Shown here: positions 1-9,771 of the stretch, piece by piece
Layout of the letters: every line of letters starts with the position of its first letter
How positions within the stretch are numbered: the stretch's first letter is position 1
NCBI GenBank assembly: GCA_963682055.1
Contig: OY821741.1
Coordinates: forward strand, 27,660,711-27,724,710
From: Primula veris
Lineage: Eukaryota > Streptophyta > Magnoliopsida > Ericales > Primulaceae
Reading direction: 5' to 3'
DNA length: 64,000 nucleotides
Program-made: the position numbers and the translations under genes
Notes under the pieces: generated by a model
The model's input: only the letters and a program-made list of their open reading frames with translations
Told to the model about the DNA's origin: nothing
Databases searched by the model: none

Positions 1-733
1 ATTCCAAATGCTAATCATGTGTTTATCCTAAGCTATTCCAATATCATTGATCAATCCAATAACGAGTTGTCAATTCTTTAATATTAGCATAAACAAATAA
101 ACATCAAAATTTGAACATGCATCGATAGACAGACCAATATAAGAAAATAAATACTCAATAAAAGTATTAGAAACTTAGTTTGCGCAAGCCTAGTGGTCGG
201 AGAACATCGATTATGATCAATACTTAAAGGAAATGTGTTTTTAATTGAGATTTGAAATAAACTTGAGTTTTTAGAGAGATGTGGCCTCTCTGGATTTCTT
301 AGATAAAAAAATAAATGTTCATCCTCCCAAACGAGTCAACAACCCTAGCCTAAAAAATAACCAAATGAGTCAACAACCCTAGCCTAAAAAATAACCAAAA
401 AATATAACTTACTTGACCAGTCAGGTGAACTTCTAGAATCATCTTTTGACTTTATCTTCACTTGACTCCGTTTTGTACTTTGTTTGGGCTTGATTTTAGA
501 CCCTATATCTTCCGATTTCTTATCTTTTATTCATTTGTTTGGTTCTCTTGTGTCTTTGTCCCATCTTTTTGCTAATTCCGTGCTTTTTTCTTGCAATAAT
601 GCAAAAGAGTGCAAATAAACCGAACAAACACAGAAATGCACAAAACATGACTTAAACAACCCAAAATGCTAGTAAAACACTATTAATTTATATCCTTTTA
701 ACATCTTAAAACAACCATTTCGAGGCCTAATCA
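1..733 (-). mobile_element. Athila-like element 1, 3' LTR (partial)
   Basis: This stretch matches the block at 25650-28505 once the solo LTR there is removed, so the two are the LTR pair of one minus-oriented element. On the minus strand the LTR starts with TG at 733, directly after a polypurine tract. The far end lies outside the window; by comparison with the other copy about 260 bp are missing. A W-box-like palindrome (413-425) lies in the putative U3. A 34-bp duplication at 333-400 is absent from the other LTR. Confidence 0.85.
333..400. repeat. 34-bp tandem duplication in LTR
   Basis: Two near-identical 34-bp units (starting at 333 and 367) begin GAGTCAACAACCCTAGCC. The sister LTR at about 26012 has one copy, so the duplication arose after insertion. 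Each unit carries the telobox-like AACCCTAG. Confidence 0.8.
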
Positions 734-750
734 TACCCCCCAACTAGCTC
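734..750 (-). other. Polypurine tract of Athila-like element 1
   Basis: Read on the minus strand it is GAGCTAGTTGGGGGG followed by the LTR start. The same GAGCTAGTTGGGG block precedes the LTRs at 30103 and, in diverged form, 43019. It would prime plus-strand DNA synthesis. Confidence 0.75.
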
Positions 751-2883
751 AATGCTCGTCTCGAGCGTTGGAAGTGATCAAGAAAAATAAATAATTTCAC
801 TTGAGATTTTTTTTTAAATTAGTTTCCTTCCCCCTTGAGTTTGTGCTCTAACTAGCCTAAAACTAATAATATACAGGATAAACAACTATCATAGAAAACA
901 CGATTACATTTGGCGTATGCAACAAGCCGTTAAACCTTTAAAGAATAAAATGACGAGTTTTGTCTGGTGAGGGTTTGCTCATGAACACCCACAAAAAATC
1001 ATGTCTTAATTTCCATTGTTTGAGTTCCCTCATTCTTACGAGACTCCAAATATGCAAATTTATGGTAACACTTAATAGTCTTATTAAAACATGGTAAGAC
1101 CTCTAAGGATACCTAGGGTTTGTTATAAAAAGTGTCTTCGTCCCAAAATGGCTTGGTTTAATATTGCACATGCATTATGATCTAAGAATCTTCAAGTGTT
1201 TACCTGTTAGCTCAAAGTTCGACATCTTAAGAAAAAAACCTTGCAATCCGTCATTTTTATAAAATAAAATGACAAAGCTTATATAAGATAAGGAATATAG
1301 CATATATTGCATAATCTCCATGCTAGTAACCCACAATTGCACTTTATTTTTTATATAGCTCACTTTTGTTATTTTTTTTTTCATTTGAACAATTTTTTCA
1401 ATAATTTCTTTAACTTTGAGCCTTTGGCTCATTCCTCCTTCGAACGCACTACACCGCGCCTTCGTATAACAGTGGGCTTTTTACCCCTTTATTCTCCCGG
1501 ACTTTTTCCGTCCACCCCATGCAAGGTATATCCCCCTCCCATTTACCTGTCTTTCGACATCGATGGGAAGGTATTCAACCATATCAATACATGGGTGCAT
1601 AAATGATAGTACTAAATCTAGAAGAATGTTCCCTCAATCCCTGCTTACACTCATTTGTGCAGGTGAAGACTTATTGGGCATGTTGTGGATTCCTAAAACT
1701 AGCCGAATTATAAATATATGCCGTAAGGCTAGACAAGTTCTCTTAGAGAATGGCGAATTTACGCACCTATCGATCCACCCTTAACCTATTGCTGGGGCTA
1801 AGATGTACTTGCAAAGGTACCTAGATCAAGGACACCATCTACTTAAAATAGATTTTTTGCAATCAAAAAAATTATATAAAAACGGTATTTGCAAGTTTTT
1901 AGGGTTGTCGCGCGAAAATGAGTAATCATTAATACATTTTTAACAATTAATTTTGCATGCAACTTGTACAATATTATTCCTCCTTAAATTGGATTGTATG
2001 AAAGATTTAATACACACCATACGTATTCAAAGATTTAACATCATAAAATAATAACATTATTCTTTTTTTTTCAAGGTATTGTAAATTGATTTCGTATCAG
2101 AATAGGTCTCCATAAACAATAAAATAAAACAATATAATGGTTTTTAGAAGAAATTTTTATTTTCGTTCAATGTTTTAAAGTGTGAAATTGATGTCTTAAA
2201 CATGAAAAACATGTACCAATCTAACAAAAGTTGTAGTTCATAGGGTTGATACATCTTTAAGTACAATTGTTTGTCGAGAGAGAAGTGGATGTCATATTTC
2301 AAGTGCTCCAATAGGTTATCCCTTTTTGTCACCTATGCCTGTCTAATAGAGTACTAAACAAAATATAAAATGCAAGTGCGGGAAAGGGAATCCTGAACAA
2401 AATTCTATCCAATTGAATAGGGTTTTATTTCCATAATATTCCATAGTATTCCCTACCCCAACTAAAATAGACAGTGTTCTCACTATTGGAAGGAGAAGAA
2501 AACATTGTGTCAAGAATTCTCTGCAAAGATTACATACATTTTCCTTTTCTTCCGCTTTTAGTTACATTTTCCCATTATAGTTGACTTTACTAAACATCCT
2601 GCCCTTGAGCGTGCACTCTCAAAATTAGGAAGCAAACACATAATATGCCAAAATCGACATGATTGAAAAAGATATCACAACAGCATAGTCATAAACTGAA
2701 AATAATACCAACACTTCTTGAACAAGAAATTGTTTCCAGGATGAAAATAAAAATTATTAAAGAAAGTAAACATCGAGCAGACAGATGTAATCTAAACGGG
2801 TGATTTACATCTCAAAGCAAGTCTTGCTCGAGGAACATAAACTGAAAAAACCAATAAGAACTAAATCTAGAAGATTACGACGC
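751..2883 (-). other. Non-coding 3' region of Athila-like element 1
   Basis: No ORF here looks real. The 900-1000 part is similar to 30560-30660 and, inverted, to 42820-42900. That makes it a family-wide 3' untranslated region between the third ORF and the polypurine tract. A small hairpin lies at 2471-2486. Nothing else was recognised. Confidence 0.6.
2471..2486 (-). other. Conserved dyad CAGTG-n4-CACTG (element 1 copy)
   Basis: An imperfect inverted repeat (ATAGTG-AGAA-CACTGT on the minus strand) in the 3' region of the element. Related dyads occur at the comparable place at 32743-32758 and 41075-41088. It could be a fold in the RNA or DNA near the 3' end. Confidence 0.6.
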
Positions 2884-3494
2884 TTACTCGTCTGTCTCGT
2901 CATACTCATCATCCTCTGCGTCCTCATCCAGATCTGGGTAGTGAAATGGGAGCCTGGTCGGCATCTAGAGGACTCGATCCAAATACAACCCTACCATGTA
3001 CTACATTATGGTCTTAGCATCGTACTCCATCCTGGACTCTAGTCGCCTGCGAAGTACCTATGGGAATCCTCTATCCGTCGAAGGGACTCCCGGTTTCCTG
3101 TCTGCAACTTTCGATCAGTCATGGAGGCCACAGCCTAGCGAGATAAAGAACCTCGCTCAACCCTTTTTTGTGAGGAACTACTACCCTCAACCCTCTGCCT
3201 CTTGGTCCCACCAACCGACTTGCGTTGCATGGTCTTATCGATAGGCCTCCCTGCAAACTTAAAGCTCGGCCATCCTTTAGCGTGCTTTACCAAAGTGGCA
3301 CACTTATAAAGCAAACCAGGGAAAGGGATACTTCTATCATTATGTCCCTTAAAACTTGTCGTGTCTATAAACTTCCACTAGAAGACTACGGACTTGGTGA
3401 TATCGATTCACCATCCTTTCAGTGTGACATACATAAAGCCAGTCCTGTCAATAGTCAAATCCCCATGTCCTCCTCCGGGAACCAAATTATCATA
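2884..3494 (-). pseudogene. Third ORF of Athila-like element 1, 3' part (env-position ORF)
   Basis: Minus-strand coding remnants include a segment with SIPFPGLLYKCATLVKHAKG (about 3140-3345) and an acidic tail with DLDEDAEDDEYDE ending at 2884. They lie downstream of pol, where Athila elements carry an additional, sometimes env-like, ORF. Several frame changes and stops separate the pieces. The other part is at 19258-19771: the Tekay element inserted into this ORF, and the frame carries on across the target duplication. No transmembrane segment was seen, so 'env-like' is by position only. Confidence 0.5.
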
Positions 3495-3499
3495 CGAGC
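3495..3499. repeat. Target-site duplication CGAGC (left)
   Basis: CGAGC precedes the Tekay 5' LTR and is repeated exactly at 19258-19262 after the 3' LTR. A 5-bp duplication is what LTR-retrotransposon integrase produces and fixes the element ends. Confidence 0.97.
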
Positions 3500-5327
3500 T
3501 GTAACATCCCATATTTTTATAAATGGTTTTATTTATGATTTAATTTATCCAAAAACGTTTTATACAAATTTTATCAAAAACCGGTCACTCGACTATTTTT
3601 TAGCCAAAAACCGAAACTCTTCCGAAAAACTTTATTTTAAAAACCTGTTACTAATTTTATAAATAAAAAGGACCCAATATATTTGTTGATAAAGATTTAT
3701 TATTTTTGAGTAGTAAAACAATATTTTTGGATTTAGAGTTAACTTTTAGAACTTTGGGGATCAAATAGTTCGTTACCACAAACTTTCTCAAAACAGTTTT
3801 TACATCTTCAAATCAGCCCACTTTTTCAAAGCAGTAACCTAAAACAAAGAGAAAAGAGAGAAAAAGAGAGAAAAGGGAAATTTCAAAGCTTAGGAAGAAG
3901 AAGAGGAAACCACCACTAGCGGGTTCTTACCGGAAGCATCTCCTCTACGCTCTAAGGTAACGGGGGTTATCCATTGCGACTAGACGAGGGTGTATGTTAG
4001 GATTAGGTTTTGCGTTTATTATAAATTGGGAGTTTTTGCCGTTGATATTAATTTATGTTCTTAAATTGTTAATTGGGGTTTAGTTGTTGTATTTTTAATT
4101 CCATTAATTGAATTGTAGAATTTGAGATTTTAGACATATTAATTTCGAATTAATGAGATTATGGATGGGTTTGCATGTTTTATCTGTTGATTATGTGATT
4201 ATATAGTTGTTGATGAAATTGGGTAAATTTATGTTGAATAAAGATGAATTGTAGTTTATGCATACAAGGTGTTTGTTCAAATGCCTGAATGAGATTTTAT
4301 GTTGTTGGAGTTGTTTGGCTAGTTGTGAATCTAGTACCTATGATTATGGGTTATGTTGAATTACGTTAAAGTGACGTATGAGAATGTGATAATTGAATGG
4401 TTTAATATTATTGGCCGAGGCCTTGTGATTTAGATTAATAGCAATGGTCTATGTCTCTTCCTAATTCCGGGGACAATAGACTGCCGAGGGGATAGGGAAT
4501 GACTCGTCTTACGGACTGGGGCGAGTGGCATGAGAGGTCCTAGTGTGCACTCTATTTACTTTTATGTTAGCAATGGTCTCTGTCTCTTCCTAATTCCGGG
4601 GACAGTAGACGGCCGAGGGGATAGGGAATGACTCGTCTTACGGACTGGGACGAGTGGCATGAGAGGTCCAAGTGCGCACTTTAAATCTACTTTTATGTTA
4701 GCAATGGTGTATGTCTCTTCCTAATTTCGGGGCATAAGACGGCCGAGGGGATAGGGAATGACCTACCTTATGGACTGGGGTAGGTGGCGTGAGAGGTCCA
4801 TGTTTGCTGTAGATGTTTATTTAATTTATTTCATTGTACGATGTTATTACTATTTCTTCTTATACGTTGATTATCGTAGTTGTTATTTGTGAGTTCTTGC
4901 ATTTATGGGATGGAGTGACGGTATTTTGTGGTGCCGTCCTGTCTATGTATGTACGTGGGACTCACCGTTACAGTTTTGTCTTTCAGGTGCAACTTAGGTT
5001 GAGGCATTGGTTATGAGAGTTAGCAAGATATCGCATGGGCTCGGGGCTTCTTTCTATTGCTTTCTTTTTCTTAGCCTATATTTTTTTAAGTTTGTAGCCT
5101 ATGGGCAAATCACTTTCGTTGTCTTCTTTTCATATAACTTTGTTAAAAATCAACTCGTCTTGTAGCCGTGTTTGGCAAACTTTTTTATTTATTTATTCGT
5201 TAATTGTTCCTTTAGCTCACAAATTATTTTCTTTTAAAAGTTAAATTTTGTACCAACAGGTCTTATTCCTTTTGTTTAAAAAGGTCACGCCTTGATGTCC
5301 GTGTTTTCCGGATTTTGGGGTGTGACT
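3500..5327 (+). mobile_element. Tekay element 5' LTR
   Basis: It begins TGTAACATCC and ends GGGGTGTGACT; the final A of the expected CA end is T here, while the 3' LTR keeps TGTGACA. It would carry the promoter and polyadenylation signals. A triplicated 129-bp repeat lies at 4441-4803. The primer-binding site follows after three bases. Confidence 0.96.
4441..4803 (+). repeat. About 130-bp repeat, three units, inside the 5' LTR
   Basis: Units start at 4441, 4570 and 4701 (spacing 129 and 131), each beginning GCAATGGT and containing GGCCGAGGGGATAGGGAATG or a close variant. The same three units are in the 3' LTR, so the array predates this insertion. Confidence 0.93.
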
Positions 5328-5330
5328 AGT

Positions 5331-5342
5331 TGGTATTAGAGC
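5331..5342 (+). other. Primer-binding site, tRNA-iMet type
   Basis: TGGTATTAGAGC differs by one base from TGGTATCAGAGC, the complement of the initiator tRNA-Met 3' end. It starts three bases after the LTR, the normal place for the reverse-transcription primer. Confidence 0.9.
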
Positions 5343-6429
5343 TAACCAGGTTCTTGTATACTTTGGGACGACGGGAAGATGGGTAACCATTGGACCAAGA
5401 CCCATCGTATCATTTTCACAAAACTTTTTCAAAAATTCAATCTTTTTCTAAAAACGGGGGGTTGCATTTAGCTTAAGACATGTAGCTAGAATTTAGTAGT
5501 AGTTGATGAAAGGAAAGTCCACATGTGAGGCAAGTTGGGGACAATGAGGACGCTTGTTGATCCCGGCTCGCCAAACTAGTGGGTGGACCTCTCGTCGATA
5601 TGTGTGACGGAATACCTTAGCGATGTGGAGTTTTAGAGTATGCGAGGACGCTCGAGTGCTTTAGGATAACGTATCGTGATGGATTATCCCTCGTACTTTT
5701 GTGTTCTTTGTATGCATATGTAGATTGATATAGTGTGTATGAGGTATAAGTTTGCATGTCTAGTAGTAGCGAACTATTAGAGTGCGAGAATTGTGTAGTT
5801 GATGGTCTTACGTAATGTGTTTTCTAAATTATTAACTTGTGTGTTAATGAATATTATATGCGAATGGATGTTGATCGTATAAATATTGTGGACTAAATGA
5901 TGTAGTTGTATGATACATTCCTTGTAGGGAATTTACAAGTGTTGAAGAATTTTTACATTTTTGTAACATTATATTCTCTGGACCAAAAAACGATCTGTCG
6001 TCTGTCAAAACGATCGGTCGAATTTTTCAGACCTCTCTGGACCAAAAAACGATCGGTCGTCTGTCAAAACGATCGGTCGAATTTTTCAGACCTCTCTGGA
6101 CCAAAAAACGATCGGTCGTTTGTCAAAACGATCGGTCGAATTTTTTAGACCTCTCTGGACCAAAAAACGATCGGTCGTTTTGTCCAAAACGATCGGTCGT
6201 GTTATGGAAATTTTGCGGTTTTCTCGCTATACTTCAAACGTTTATAACTCCTTCGTTTTTACTCCGAATTTGATTCCGCTTGAACCGTTGGCTTCGTATT
6301 TTAGTACTCTATGATTTTGAATCTTAGAAAGCTTGATAAAGTGATTAACATGTAAAACGAATTTTTATCATGTATGAGTAGTAGTGTCGAGTGAGACAAC
6401 TAAAGTGTCGGTTTTAAATGTGTGTAGTC
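5343..6429 (+). other. Tekay leader region
   Basis: This is the untranslated leader between the primer site and gag. Packaging and translation signals would be expected here, but none can be named. Its distinctive content is the 59-bp tandem array at 5976-6205. ORFs in this stretch are by-products of the repeats. Confidence 0.7.
5976..6205 (+). repeat. 59-bp tandem repeat in leader, four units
   Basis: Units start at 5976, 6035, 6094 and 6153 (exactly 59 apart), each beginning CTCTGGACCAAAAAACGATC. CGATCGGTCG occurs about twice per unit. The units are nearly identical, so the array is recent or homogenised. Confidence 0.93.
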
Positions 6430-6714
6430 ATGGCTATTACCACAAGGACTAGTGGACGGGGACCAGCTATACGCGGGGGCACACCACCATCAAGCGGTGT
6501 GGCTACCCGAGGTGGGACAAATGGAAGAGAAAGAAGAGCTCCAAGGGGGCGTGGAGCAACTCGAGGAAGAAGGGCTGCAAGAGGTCGTGGGGGGAGAGGT
6601 AGCGCTAGTGCCCCACCACCTGAGCAACCCGAGGAGGAGGTAGAGGTTGAGAATGTATACGAGGAGGTGAATGAGGAAGAAGAGAGACTTTCGTATCAGA
6701 ACCGGAATCGGTAA
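6430..6714 (+). pseudogene. Tekay gag, N-terminal part
   Basis: The likely gag start is the ATG at 6430 (MAITTRTSGRGPAIRGG), giving an Arg/Gly-rich basic then Glu-rich N-terminus. The frame closes at 6714, while the rest of gag lies in another frame. A frameshift near 6690 therefore separates this part from 6726-7694. Confidence 0.7.
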
Positions 6715-6725
6715 ACACTAACCAA

Positions 6726-7694
6726 GTGATGACCGACCTTCAGAAGGTGGTGCAAATGATGGTGCAGAATACACAAGCTGGGAGTTCAAGTAACAATGGA
6801 TTGCTTAACTTCACCCGATTGGGGGCTCCGACTTTCAATGGGATAGGTGAACCATCCATAGCTGAGGGATGGGTGGACGAAATGGAGAAATACCTATCGG
6901 CAGCGGGGATAGTAGATGGGGAACAACGGGTGAATATGCCTCAGTTTCACCTAAAGGGTGAAGCACGGAAATGGTGGTTAGGGATCGTGGATACTTACGA
7001 CTTAACCAACATCGACTGGAATGAATTCATCGAATTGTTCAATCGACAGTTTCTTCCCGATTCTTATAAGGATGAAATGAGGAGGCGGTTCGATGAACTA
7101 TATCAAGGGGGTATGACCGTTCAAGCATACCAGCTAAAGTTTACCTCACTCTCGAGGTATGCCCCAGACTCGGTTCTAGGGGGTGCTGAAAAATGTATGA
7201 GATTCATGAAGGGGATGAACCCGACCATTTCATTGCAATTGGCATCGGCTCGTCTTGTCAACTATAATGAGTTGGTAAAATCGGCTCAATCTGTGGAAGG
7301 AGCTCTACTCCATAGCAAGAGAATCTCGGAGAAGTCGAAAACCGGAAATGCTCCGAGGGAAGAGAAGAAGCGGACTTGGGATATGGCGAATAATTCGCAT
7401 TTTCCACAACAGGGCAGAGGAGAGAGGGGTTTTAACCCACTACCAACAAACACCATAATGAAGAGAGCGTGTTTCACTTGTGGAGATGTGAACCATCGAC
7501 AATTCGAGTGCCCTAGAGTCCAATGTAGAACATGCAACCGGTTTGGGTATACGGCAAGAGTTTGTACCATGGGACAAGGAAGAATCGACACCAACCGGCC
7601 TTTTAACCAACCTAGGTTGCCACCACCGCCACCAAGAGGACCGGAATTCGTACCACAATACCAATTACCTGGGAACCAAGGGGGAGGGTTTTGA
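6726..7694 (+). pseudogene. Tekay gag, capsid and nucleocapsid
   Basis: This encodes the structural Gag protein that builds the particle and binds RNA. The capsid-type gag domain (residues about 40-200) includes KWWLGIVDTYD and QLKFTSLSRYAPD. Two zinc knuckles follow: CFTCGDVNHRQFEC is a complete CX2CX4HX4C, while CRTCNRFGYTARVC has Tyr in place of His. The frame stops at a TGA (7692) in a Gly-rich tail and reads on in the same frame toward protease, so gag and pol were one ORF. Confidence 0.9.
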
Positions 7695-8108
7695 GGTAAC
7701 CACCAAGGAGGGGGAAACCATGGGAACTACCGAGGAGGCCATCAAGGCCTGGGGAACCGAGGAAATAATGGGGGGAATCGAGGACCGCAAGGGAACCCAC
7801 CCGCTCAAGCTCGTCTATTTGCCTTGCCACAGTTGCCAAACCAATGAGACCCAACAAATGTACAAGGTATGGTTCTTGTGTGCTCATCTTGGGCACATGT
7901 TCTTTTCGATACGGGAGCTTCGCGTTCTTTTATATCTAGAAGTCTAGTTGAGTCTTTGTCGTTAGAAATTAGGATTCTAGAGAACCCGATTGTTGTAGAG
8001 ACTCCTGTTGGGGGTCGAGTTGTGTTGGACCGAGTGTGTCGGTCTTGTGAGATGGTGGTCACGGACCACGTGTTTATATTTGATTTAGTTGTTATAGAGA
8101 TATCGTGA
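7695..8108 (+). pseudogene. Tekay gag tail and aspartic protease
   Basis: In the same frame as gag, a Gly/Asn-rich tail is followed by a retropepsin with the active-site motif FDTGAS (about 7905-7922), which would cleave the polyprotein. TGA codons at 7845 and 8106 interrupt the frame; the first looks like a CGA-to-TGA change. The ILGMD motif that closes the protease lies just after 8106. Confidence 0.88.
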
Positions 8109-9061
8109 TTCGACGTGATACTTGGAATGGACTGCTTGGTTCATTTCAACTCTTTCATCGATTGTGTTCGACGAAAAATTTTCCTTACAACTTCATCCGG
8201 AGATGAGGTGTTCTTTCGTGGGGAAAGGGACGCTACCCTTTCTTCTATTCCTTATTATTCCAAGCGGGTTGTGGGCAACCTGTCTTGTCTTTTGGCTAGT
8301 CTCTCGATAGTGGATAACGACGAGGAAGTGGAAATGTGGTCAATCGTAGTGGACGATTTTAGAGATGTGTTTCCGAAGGATCTACCGGGGTTACCAACGA
8401 AGAGAGGGTTAGATTTTTCTATCGATTTGGTACCGGGAACGGCACCCATAGCCATTTCCCTGTACCGATTGGCACCGGCTGAGCTAAAAGAGTTAAGTAA
8501 GCAGTTAGAAGAACTGCTAGAGAAGGGGTTTATTAGGCGGAGTACGTCACCGTGGGCGGCACCGGCCTTATTCGTGCAAAAGAAGGATGGATCGATGAGG
8601 ATGTGCATCGACTATCGAAAGCTAAATAGGGTGACTATTAAGAATAAGTACCCACTACCTCGAATTGACGATTTGTTTGACCAACTGAAGGGAGCGACGT
8701 TATTTTCAAAAATCGACTTGCGATCAGGCTATCACCAATTGAGGGTGAAGGATGAGGATATTTCGAAAATGGCCTTTAGCACCTGGTATGGTCACTATGA
8801 GTTTGTGGTCATGCCATTCGGGTTAACTAATGCGCCAGCGACATTTATGGCGTTAATGAACCGGATCTTTAAGGAGTATATCGACAAGTTTGTGGTGGTC
8901 TTCGTCGACGATATCTTGATATACTCGAGTTCAAGAGAGGAACACCAAGAGAGGAACACGAAGAGCATCTCCGTTTAACGTTGCTCATGTTGAGAGAGCA
9001 CCAACTTTATGGAAAGTTTAGCAAATGTGAGTTTTGGCTAAATGAGGTGAAATTACTTGGA
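8109..9061 (+). pseudogene. Tekay reverse transcriptase, N-terminal part
   Basis: This encodes the RNA-dependent DNA polymerase. Visible motifs are [36 protein letters not shown] and the catalytic [10 protein letters not shown] (about 8910-8935). A 14-bp tandem duplication at 8933-8960 shifts the frame immediately after the catalytic motif. The remainder ([13 protein letters not shown]) continues in another frame until the CRM insertion at 9062. Active-site residues are intact, so the damage is in the reading frame. Confidence 0.93.
8933..8960 (+). repeat. 14-bp tandem duplication causing a frameshift
   Basis: AAGAGAGGAACACC is followed directly by AAGAGAGGAACACG. Leaving one unit out keeps the RT frame open through this point, so the duplication is the lesion. 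Confidence 0.9.
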
Positions 9062-9066
9062 CATGT
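9062..9066. repeat. Target-site duplication CATGT (left)
   Basis: CATGT at 9062-9066 and 14794-14798 flanks the CRM element exactly. It derives from the Tekay pol sequence at the RT/RNase H junction. Confidence 0.97.
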
Positions 9067-9771
9067 TGATGTGCCCGGGATGCTAAGATGTCAGTAGGTC
9101 ACTGAATTTTAGGAGAACTCAAGAGAGAAAACCAACTCTTCGTGTTTGATAAGCCGAAGGCGCCACAAACAAGATGGGTTGGGGTTCTAATGAAACAAGC
9201 TTGATAAGCCCAAAGGCGCCACAAACAAGTTCCGTTAGGATGATTCACCACACTCCGGAGAGAGAAGAAGGGGAGTGATAAGAATCGGGGTTTAACTCGC
9301 CACTAACAATCTAAATTCCACAAATTGCAAGATAAGAGAAAAGGATAAAACAAGCAAAAAGTTTAATTCTTTATATCACTCTGGATATCTTATAACTTGA
9401 TACATGTGGCTTTATATAGAGCCAAAAATGTCATACTTAAGATAGGATAAAATCAACAACTTAGATTACATGAATCTAGTTAGATACATGCATAGAAACC
9501 CTTTAGACTTATCTATAATATTAATTAATGACTTTGACCACTTAGAATCAAGGAATGTGTAGATTCATGAATCGGATTATTGCGCTTCTCGAAATAGCCA
9601 AGATTCGACGTATTGGTAAAGCTGCTGTTCAAAGCTATTAAATGAGCTATTTCCTTTGTCATTAGCAGCTCATTACCTACTTCGAGCTTCTTAGATTTTG
9701 AACGAGTAACCGGACCCATATGAGGAATATTTAGCTTAGCATCTGAATCTAACACAACATGATGCACATCA
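9067..9771 (-). mobile_element. CRM 3' LTR (with gag-pol C-terminus)
   Basis: Bounded by TGATGTGCCC and GATGCACATCA on the plus strand. It has the same length as the 5' LTR. An internal duplicated module containing AAGGCGCCACAAACAAG lies at 9147-9173 and 9202-9229. The first part on the minus strand (9771-9525) encodes the last 81 or so residues of the polyprotein. Confidence 0.96.

Noticed and set aside
3225..3662. 145-codon plus ORF
   Set aside because: Crosses the Tekay LTR boundary at 3500, so it arose only by the insertion.
5976..6205. Possible CRISPR-like array
   Set aside because: Contiguous 59-bp tandem repeats without spacers in a plant retroelement leader.
7543..7947. 134-codon plus ORF overlapping gag and protease
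   Set aside because: Out of frame with the zinc knuckle and DTGAS motifs; shadow.
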